From an uncultured Collinsella sp. (GTDB lineage Bacteria > Actinomycetota > Coriobacteriia > Coriobacteriales > Coriobacteriaceae): a DNA stretch of 10,295 nt. The translations under genes and the position numbers were made by a program. The stretch covers positions 1-10,295 of the forward strand of contig CAUGKA010000061.1 of the NCBI GenBank assembly GCA_959599615.1, read 5' to 3'. The notes beneath the pieces were generated by a model that worked only from the letters and a program-made list of their open reading frames with translations, had not been told where the DNA came from and searched no databases. Shown here piece by piece: positions 6,475 through 10,295 of the stretch (the first letter of the stretch is position 1; every line of letters begins with the position of its first letter).

Positions 6475-6917
6475 TAGATGCCGTCCTCGTCGCCGAAGAT
6501 ATCCTCTTCGTCGGAGCCGGCAACGGATGCGACCGTCTGGGCGGTGACGCCCGTCTGACCAACGGTCACGGCCTGCTCGCCAAGCTCGGCGAGCGTGGCG
6601 TTACCGCGGAGGAACAGAAGCTCAATAACCATGGGAAGGTTGGTGCCAGTCAGAACCTCGACGTTGTCGACATCCTGGGCAATCATCATCGACTGATTGA
6701 ACGGAGTACCACCGAGCAGGTCGGTAAAGACGAGCACGCCATCGCACTCCTCGCGCATGGCGGTAATAGCGGCGCGGAGATCCTCACCGTAGGAAGCAGC
6801 CTGGTCGCCCTCAAAAGGAACGACGGTAAAAGCGGGCTGATCGCCGGCAACCATAGCGATAGCACTTGCAAGGCCGGGTGCGAACTGTCCATGACCGGTA
6901 AGAATAAAGCCAACCAT
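6474..6917 (-). CDS. agaF: Mannose-family PTS EIIA component (AgaF-like), first gene of the operon
   Basis: This 147-residue cytosolic phosphocarrier takes phosphate from HPr at His9 (FILTGHGQFAPGL, 4-16) and passes it to EIIB. The second signature, FTDLLGGTPFN (64-74), supplies the conserved Asp66, and VLTGTNLPMVIELL (88-101) completes the fold. The C-terminus is an acidic tail (SDEEDIFGDEDGI). It is a free single-domain EIIA rather than the EIIAB fusion of ManX. GGAAGGG lies 8 bases before the ATG. It is preceded by a roughly 140-base leader whose stem can cover that ribosome site, and it overlaps yajC by one base. Confidence 0.92.
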   Translation of the reverse strand: MVGFILTGHGQFAPGLASAIAMVAGDQPAFTVVPFEGDQAASYGEDLRAAITAMREECDGVLVFTDLLGGTPFNQSMMIAQDVDNVEVLTGTNLPMVIELLFLRGNATLAELGEQAVTVGQTGVTAQTVASVAGSDEEDIFGDEDGI

Positions 6918-6927
6918 TCAAATTTCC

Positions 6928-6970
6928 CTTCCGAAGGTGTGTACGATCTGAGTCCGATAATTTTCGGAAG
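6928..6970 (-). promoter_or_regulatory. Leader stem that can mask the EIIA ribosome site
   Basis: On the minus-strand transcript CTTCCGAA (6963-6970) pairs perfectly with TTCGGAAG (6928-6935) across a 27-base loop. The second arm contains most of the GGAAGGG ribosome site of EIIA. A smaller GC hairpin (GGGC/GCCC, 6976-6987) lies just before it. The long leader gives room for translational control, but no trigger can be read from the sequence. Confidence 0.4.
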
Positions 6971-7032
6971 CCAGCGGGCGCTCGCCCTTAAAGCTTCTTA
7001 GAAAGCGTTCTTTGAAGACCAGTGGTTTCTAA

Positions 7033-7048
7033 ACTGGTAGTAACCACG
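7033..7048. promoter_or_regulatory. GntR/HutC-type operator of the PTS operon
   Basis: ACTGGT-AGTA-ACCACG has the same GGTAGTAACC core as the agaS operator and fits the DasR/NagR TGGT-N4-ACCA pattern (one mismatch at the outermost base of the second half). It lies at about +9 to +24 from the predicted PTS start, a roadblock position. An extra ACCAGT half-site at 7018-7023 faces it in inverted orientation. Confidence 0.7.
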
Positions 7049-7063
7049 TGACGTGTTGTTGTC

Positions 7064-7072
7064 ACTATATCA
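7064..7072 (-). promoter_or_regulatory. Extended -10 promoter of the PTS operon
   Basis: The minus strand reads TGATATAGT, a TGN-type extended -10 with hexamer TATAGT (7064-7069). No good -35 stands 17 bp upstream, which is acceptable for extended -10 promoters. Start near 7057 gives a leader of about 140 bases. Placement directly upstream of the operator at 7033-7048 supports the call. Confidence 0.5.
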
Positions 7073-7178
7073 CCCCAGAAGAGGTCGCTTTCGCTGATTC
7101 ATACAGTAAAACGTTTTTGCACCGTTCACGGTGATAAATCGACCGTTTACCGCTCATTAACACTTCTACCTGCAGTTT

Positions 7179-7192
7179 TGAAACCGTTTCGA
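7179..7192. promoter_or_regulatory. cre-like (LacI/CcpA-type) palindrome
   Basis: TGAAACCGTTTCGA matches 12 of 14 positions of the Gram-positive cre consensus TGWAARCGYTWNCW and is centred on CG like LacI-family operators. It lies about 120 bp upstream of the predicted PTS start, and AAAACGTTTT (7108-7117) repeats the CG-centred core closer in. Control by sugar status is plausible. Whether this organism uses CcpA or another LacI-type protein is unknown. Confidence 0.35.
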
Positions 7193-7340
7193 AATGCTTT
7201 GGCAATCGATCACAACTATTTTCGTGTCTAAACAACACAGGGTGGCTAAATATAGCGTGTAGAAAAAGTGCAGGTCATTGTGAAGATTTGTGAATTGGTC
7301 TTTTTGACTTAATACCAGTTAGAACCAGTTTAGAAATTAT

Positions 7341-7370
7341 CGGTGAACGGTAGTTTTCGACCGTTCACCG
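7341..7370. repeat. Perfect inverted repeat CGGTGAACGGT / ACCGTTCACCG
   Basis: Two 11-bp arms (7341-7351 and 7360-7370) are perfect inverses around an 8-base centre. The arm sequence recurs in the same region at 7121-7131 (one difference) and 7142-7152 (one difference). It is therefore more likely a paired protein-binding site than a chance hairpin. It is not followed by a T tract on either strand. Confidence 0.55.
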
Positions 7371-7549
7371 GAGAATTTCAATCGTTTGCAGCCTTTTTCC
7401 TAGATGAATTGGGGAGACTCGATGAAGCACTTGCGCGGTTGCAGGGTATTTCAATACTCGTCCATCCCCCGCGTTCCAAACTCCCATTCCCTGAATATGC
7501 CATAGCTCTCGCTATTCGTCTCACAAACATTACTTACTCTAATCTGTAA

Positions 7550-7577
7550 TTGTTTATCGTTTATCATTAAGTATGAT
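7550..7577 (+). promoter_or_regulatory. Promoter of the DUF2975-XRE unit
   Basis: TTGTTT (7550-7555) and TATGAT (7572-7577) are 16 bp apart, with start near 7584, about 35 bases before the ATG. An alternative -10 is TATAAG (7577-7582). The element is embedded in overlapping inverted repeats (see the operator at 7562-7595). Confidence 0.5.
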
Positions 7578-7595
7578 ATAAGATACAAGTATCAT
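7562..7595. promoter_or_regulatory. Nested inverted repeats over the DUF2975-XRE promoter
   Basis: TATCAT (7562-7567), ATGATA (7573-7578) and TATCAT (7590-7595) alternate in orientation, and GATAC-AA-GTATC (7582-7593) forms a separate 12-bp palindrome at the predicted start site. This arrangement covers the -10 and +1. It is a natural candidate operator for the XRE regulator encoded by the second gene of the unit. Confidence 0.45.
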
Positions 7596-7618
7596 CCAAG
7601 ACATTGGTTGGAGGAGCT

Positions 7619-8257
7619 ATGATCCGCTGGAACGTATCCAAATCGAATGAAGCCATCGACCGTGAACAGGCAATAGCCAAACTGAGGAAGCTCACTCGCT
7701 ACTGCAAATGGGGCACAATCTGCACCATCGTGGCGCTCGCTCTGGCACTCCTCGCAGTCATTGCAATCGAAGATCTAGTCATATTGCCTAGCCTCTCCCA
7801 AGGGTTCTGTCTCCAATCCGTAGAGCTTGAGGCTAGCGAAGGGCCAATTCTCGCTCTCGTCGGCACCAATGAACAGACTCCTCTTATGCTTGTCGCGCAC
7901 GACGGTCATACTGCCATAGGGAGCGCCATGATGGCATGCCTCGCGCTTGCCATCGCGCTAAGCGCATACAGGTTTTTCTCCGCCATTGAAAAGGCGGGCA
8001 GGCCCTTTGACCTCGAATGCATCCGCATACTACGTCAAATAGGACATTTGTTCCTTATTGGCGGCGCTGCCGTGAAACTTTTTGGTGCCATAGTCACAGG
8101 GCTGATACTCTCAGGATTTGGCGGTAGCTTTACGGATGCGCTTGGCGGGCAGCATCTCGACCTCTCTATGCTCTTTGCAGGCGTAATTATTAGCCTGATT
8201 GCCAGCATCTTCCAGTACGGGTGTATCCTGCAAAAACAAGATGACGAGTTGCTCTAG
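7619..8257 (+). CDS. DUF2975-type four-helix membrane protein
   Basis: This 212-residue membrane protein of unknown function has hydrophobic helices at about 32-50, 100-120, 141-165 and 182-200. The segment AIEKAGRPFDLECIRILRQIG (122-142 region) is the loop typical of DUF2975 proteins, and so is the end, FQYGCILQKQDDELL, with its Gly-x-x-Leu-Gln tail. The loop between helices 1 and 2 (51-99) is long and probably external. The ATG at 7619 follows GGAGGAG at short spacing; a TTG five codons earlier has no ribosome site. DUF2975 genes are commonly paired with a small XRE regulator (Bacillus YoaS-YozG type), as here, 9 bases downstream. The call rests on pattern, length and pairing rather than a search. 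Confidence 0.7.
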   Translation: MIRWNVSKSNEAIDREQAIAKLRKLTRYCKWGTICTIVALALALLAVIAIEDLVILPSLSQGFCLQSVELEASEGPILALVGTNEQTPLMLVAHDGHTAIGSAMMACLALAIALSAYRFFSAIEKAGRPFDLECIRILRQIGHLFLIGGAAVKLFGAIVTGLILSGFGGSFTDALGGQHLDLSMLFAGVIISLIASIFQYGCILQKQDDELL

Positions 8258-8266
8258 GGGGAATCC

Positions 8267-8503
8267 ATGATTATTCTGCGGCTCGACCGCATGCTTGCCG
8301 AACGCAAGATTTCATCCAAAGAGCTTGCGGAACGCGTGGGTATCTCCCAGGTCAATATGTCGCGCATCAAGACGGGCAAGGTTTCTGCCGTGCGCTTTTC
8401 AACTCTTGACGCGATATGCCGGGCACTCGACTGCCAACCGGGCGATGTACTGGAATATATGCCTGACGATGAAGCCGATAACCTCTTTGGACTTAAAGAT
8501 TAA
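8267..8503 (+). CDS. Small XRE/Cro-type HTH regulator (YozG-like)
   Basis: This 78-residue protein is almost entirely one Cro/C1 helix-turn-helix: LDRMLAERKISSKELAERVG (6-25), recognition helix ISQVNMSRIKTGK (26-38), then FSTLDAICRALDCQPGDVLEYM (44-65). It closely fits the YozG-type partners of DUF2975 membrane proteins. AGGGGGAA stands 3-4 bases before the ATG, 9 bases after the DUF2975 stop, so the two are co-transcribed. It probably binds the inverted repeats over its own promoter (7562-7595). How the membrane partner affects it is unknown; sequestration of the regulator is one possibility. Confidence 0.88.
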   Translation: MIILRLDRMLAERKISSKELAERVGISQVNMSRIKTGKVSAVRFSTLDAICRALDCQPGDVLEYMPDDEADNLFGLKD

Positions 8504-8537
8504 TAGACATAATATAGCCACCAGCGCCTAAACGCAA

Positions 8538-8574
8538 TAAGCCCGCTAGAACGACATCCGTTCTAGCGGGCTTA
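8538..8574. terminator. Shared terminator between convergent genes
   Basis: A perfect 16-bp stem (8538-8553 with 8559-8574) has a 5-base loop and lies between the stops of the XRE gene (8503, plus) and the SurA/PrsA-like gene (8616, minus). T tracts are weak on both strands, but the length, perfection and convergent setting make bidirectional termination likely. Confidence 0.75.
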
Positions 8575-8615
8575 ATCAGATATATCAGCTTCGCGCTCGG
8601 TAGCTCGGGCAAATC

Positions 8616-9701
8616 TTACGCAAACAGGCCGTAGATGCTGATGTTGGCCTTGGCGTACAGGCCGTTGGCATACTCGGTCCACTTGGAGCTGGCGCTCGAA
8701 GCCTGCGAAGAATACTGCTGGTAAGCAGTGTAATAGGCAGTCATGGCCTGCTTATAGGTGGCGCTATCGGCGGTAAAGGCATCGTCGGCGAAGGTCTTAG
8801 CATAGGTGCTGTCGGCGTCCTTCCAGGTGCCCTTCGAGCTATCCCACTCGTCGCCGGCAAGTTTGATGATGTAGTCGGCGTAGTCCTTGCTCGCGGTCTC
8901 CTCGTTGCCGTCAGCAGGCTCGGTCGGGGCGGTCGGCATGCTTGCGGAGCTATCGCCCACCTTCTTCTTGTAGAGCTTTTGCAGCGTCGCGGACTGACGG
9001 ACGATCTGCTTGGCCTGGTCCTTGGACACGCCGTACTGCGTGGCCATGGTCTTGTAGTCCGAAGTGCCGATGGAATCCTCGGCGTACTTCTTCATCTCCT
9101 TAGAAGAGACGGTAATGCCCTCGTCCTCGGCAGCGTCGAGCAGGATCTTGTTGCGCACATAGGACAGGATGACGTCGGCAGAAGGAGCGGTGTAGTTGCC
9201 ATCGCTATCCTTGACGGTATCGAGGCTGTACTGGCTCTCGATGGCCTCGCGCGCGGTGATGTCGCTCTTCTTGCCGTTGTAGCTGTAGCTCGCCACGGTC
9301 GAATCGAGCTGGTCCTCGGTCAGGGTCGCCGAGCCGACGCCCTTGCCGCCAAAACCACCGTTGCCAATAAAGAAGCCGACCACGGCAGCGATCACGACTG
9401 CAACTACAAAGGCGGCAATCATCGTCTTCTTGTGCTTGCAAGCGTGGTCGTCCACGTCGGAGTCGCTGTCCTCATCCTGCTCCTCGGGCATGAGGTTCTC
9501 GTCAGCGGCATCCGCGGCAATCCGAGCCTCCAGTCGGGCGTCCTCCTCCTCGGCCGTCGTGCCGGCGGCAATGTGCTCGGCAGACGTACCGGCGACCAGG
9601 TCGATCTTCTCGTCCTCGTCACCGTCGGGTCCTTCGCCGCGCTCGATGATCTGGATGCCGTCGATCTCGTCCTTCTCGTCCTTCTTTTGAATCAGACCCA
9701 T
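8616..9701 (-). CDS. Membrane-anchored SurA/PrsA-like protein without a PPIase domain
   Basis: This 361-residue protein has three parts. Residues 1-92 form a very acidic, low-complexity cytosolic region. Residues 94-113 form a single membrane helix (MIAAFVVAVVIAAVVGFFIG), followed by a Gly-rich linker. The remainder is probably extracellular and largely helical. Within it, residues 150-245 (AREAIESQY, ILSYVRNKILLDAAEDEGITVSSKEMKKYAED, QYGVSKDQAKQIVRQSATLQKLYKKKV) look like the SurA_N/trigger-factor-C-type chaperone domain of PrsA-like proteins. There is no parvulin core; the C-terminus is Ser/Tyr/Ala-rich. AAGGAG lies 8 bases before the ATG. There is no lipobox, unlike PrsA. It is probably an envelope chaperone, but the family call is tentative and the context gives no client. 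Confidence 0.65.
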   Translation of the reverse strand: MGLIQKKDEKDEIDGIQIIERGEGPDGDEDEKIDLVAGTSAEHIAAGTTAEEEDARLEARIAADAADENLMPEEQDEDSDSDVDDHACKHKKTMIAAFVVAVVIAAVVGFFIGNGGFGGKGVGSATLTEDQLDSTVASYSYNGKKSDITAREAIESQYSLDTVKDSDGNYTAPSADVILSYVRNKILLDAAEDEGITVSSKEMKKYAEDSIGTSDYKTMATQYGVSKDQAKQIVRQSATLQKLYKKKVGDSSASMPTAPTEPADGNEETASKDYADYIIKLAGDEWDSSKGTWKDADSTYAKTFADDAFTADSATYKQAMTAYYTAYQQYSSQASSASSKWTEYANGLYAKANISIYGLFA

Positions 9702-9739
9702 ATCGGTTACTCCTTGTTAGGAAACATAGTCCCCAATAG

Positions 9740-9768
9740 AATACGCCCGACAGAGCGCCGGGCGTATT
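9740..9768. terminator. Hairpin between the dehydrogenase and SurA/PrsA-like genes
   Basis: A perfect 10-bp stem (9740-9749 with 9759-9768) has a 9-base loop. It follows the dehydrogenase stop by about 60 bases on the minus strand and precedes the SurA/PrsA-like gene. Neither strand has a strong T tract, so it may be a partial terminator or an mRNA stability element. A weaker stem (GCAAAC 9785-9790 with GTTTGC 9810-9815) lies between it and the stop. Confidence 0.45.
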
Positions 9769-9827
9769 GATTCTTAGGTTATACGCAAACACTTAAGTAC
9801 TATTTAGGCGTTTGCAGTGTGCATGCC

Positions 9828-10295
9828 TTAGGCCAGGTGCGCGATAACGGCATCGGCAAATGCCTGCGTACCCACAGCGCCCTCAACGGAGCCGGTCTGG
9901 GCACGACGCACGTCACCGGTAACCTGCTCGCCCTCGTCGAGCGTGGCGGAGACGGCGGCACGAATGCGATTGGCAGCATCGTTCTCGCCCAGGTGATCGA
10001 GCATCATCGCAGCAGAGAGGATCTCGGCCGTGGGGTTGGCGATATCCTGACCGGCGATATCGGGCGCGGAGCCGTGCGTTGCCTCAAAGATGGCGCAATC
10101 GGCACCGATGTTGGAACCCGGAGCCATACCCAGGCCGCCCACCAGGCCGGCGCACAGGTCACTCACGATGTCGCCGTACAGGTTGGGCAGCACCAGGACA
10201 TCGAAGTCGTTGGGGTTTTGGACCAGGCCCATGCAGGTAGCGTCGACGATCTTGTCGTTGAACTCGATATCGGGATAGCTGGCGGCCACCTTGCG
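9828..10295 (-). CDS. Isocitrate/isopropylmalate dehydrogenase family, C-terminal part (partial)
   Basis: The last 155 residues of a beta-decarboxylating dehydrogenase are visible; the start lies beyond the window. The signature NLYGDIVSDLCAGLVGGLGMAPGSNIG supplies the conserved metal-ligand aspartates. ATHGSAPDIAGQDIANPTAEILSAAMML is the nucleotide-binding segment, whose HGSAPDIAG pattern is shared by NAD-type isocitrate and 3-isopropylmalate dehydrogenases. The GLVGGLGMAPGSNIG and GQDIANPTA wording favours NAD-dependent isocitrate dehydrogenase, which makes 2-oxoglutarate, but LeuB or homoisocitrate dehydrogenase cannot be excluded without the N-terminal substrate loop. The first in-window codon that could be mistaken for a start (GTG at 10289) is internal Val. 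Confidence 0.85.
   Translation of the reverse strand, partial: RKVAASYPDIEFNDKIVDATCMGLVQNPNDFDVLVLPNLYGDIVSDLCAGLVGGLGMAPGSNIGADCAIFEATHGSAPDIAGQDIANPTAEILSAAMMLDHLGENDAANRIRAAVSATLDEGEQVTGDVRRAQTGSVEGAVGTQAFADAVIAHLA

Larger units (their letters stand above)
7073..7549. promoter_or_regulatory. AT-rich, motif-dense intergenic region without a convincing gene
   Basis: This region is clearly more AT-rich than the flanking genes. It holds AAAACGTTTT (7108-7117), ACCGTTCACGGT (7121-7132), ACCGTTTACCG (7142-7152), a cre-like TGAAACCGTTTCGA (7179-7192), a tandem ACCAGT pair (7314-7329) and an 11-bp perfect hairpin (7341-7351 with 7360-7370). A second, weaker minus-strand promoter is possible (ATGACC 7273-7278, TATATT 7249-7254, 18-bp spacer). 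A good plus-strand -35 (TTGACT, 7304-7309) stands before the tandem ACCAGT pair but lacks a clear -10. The open frame at 7343-7549 begins with GTG inside the hairpin and has no ribosome site, so it is not called. Confidence 0.55.

Noticed and set aside
7343..7549. Plus-strand open frame of 68 codons in the regulatory region
   Set aside because: It starts with GTG inside a perfect inverted repeat, lacks a ribosome site and has no internal in-frame ATG; kept only as a possible relic.
6918..7618. CRISPR array, tRNA or known riboswitch in the long intergenic region
   Set aside because: No regularly spaced direct repeats, no cloverleaf and no recognisable riboswitch core were seen; the repeats present are short operator-like motifs.
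8538..8574. Terminal inverted repeat of a mobile element
   Set aside because: The 37-base perfect hairpin lies between convergent stops, has no partner copy in the window and no transposase nearby, so a terminator is the simpler reading.

Overview
The window looks like chromosomal DNA from a gut Coriobacteriia (Actinomycetota), most plausibly Collinsella or a close relative. I infer this from the GC-rich, GC3-biased coding sequence, the strong Shine-Dalgarno sites, the mannose-family PTS with an embedded yajC, and the protein style. No rRNA or other taxonomic marker is present, so the assignment is tentative.

Layout. 1-150 (+) is the 3' end of an unrecognised gene, closed by a good terminator. 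From 226 to 6917 all genes lie on the minus strand and form an amino-sugar uptake and catabolism locus. In transcription order these are: a five-gene PTS operon (EIIA, yajC, EIIB, EIIC, EIID; 6917 down to 3711) ending in a terminator; a GntR/HutC-family regulator (3526-2795); an AgaS-like SIS-domain enzyme (2680-1514) with its own promoter and terminator; and an N-acetylhexosamine-6-phosphate deacetylase (1395-226). 6918-7618 holds no convincing gene but is dense with regulatory sequence. 7619-8503 (+) is a two-gene unit: a four-helix DUF2975-type membrane protein and a small XRE/Cro-type regulator. A long hairpin separates it from a convergent minus-strand gene for a membrane-anchored SurA/PrsA-like protein (9701-8616). 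The right edge is the 3' part of an NAD-type isocitrate (or isopropylmalate) dehydrogenase gene (minus).

How the genes work together. The PTS imports and phosphorylates an amino sugar, the deacetylase removes the acetyl group, and the SIS enzyme deaminates/isomerises the product. The EIIB, EIIA, EIIC, deacetylase and SIS sequences resemble the E. coli Aga (N-acetylgalactosamine/galactosamine) proteins as I remember them. My best reading is therefore GalNAc/GalN use, for example from mucin O-glycans, although GlcNAc or a glycosaminoglycan-derived sugar is not excluded. Tagatose-6-P kinase and aldolase are not in the window.

Regulation. A DasR/NagR-like palindrome (half-sites TGGT and ACCA, 4 bp apart) lies at the promoters of agaS and of the PTS operon. 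A degenerate copy with the same GGTAGTA-R-CC core lies just after the predicted gntR promoter. The three units therefore look like one GntR regulon with autoregulation. The 700-bp gap upstream of the PTS operon carries further unassigned motifs: four copies of ACCGTTYACSG in two clusters, two CG-centred LacI/CcpA-like palindromes, and a flipped-half-site version of the GntR operator.
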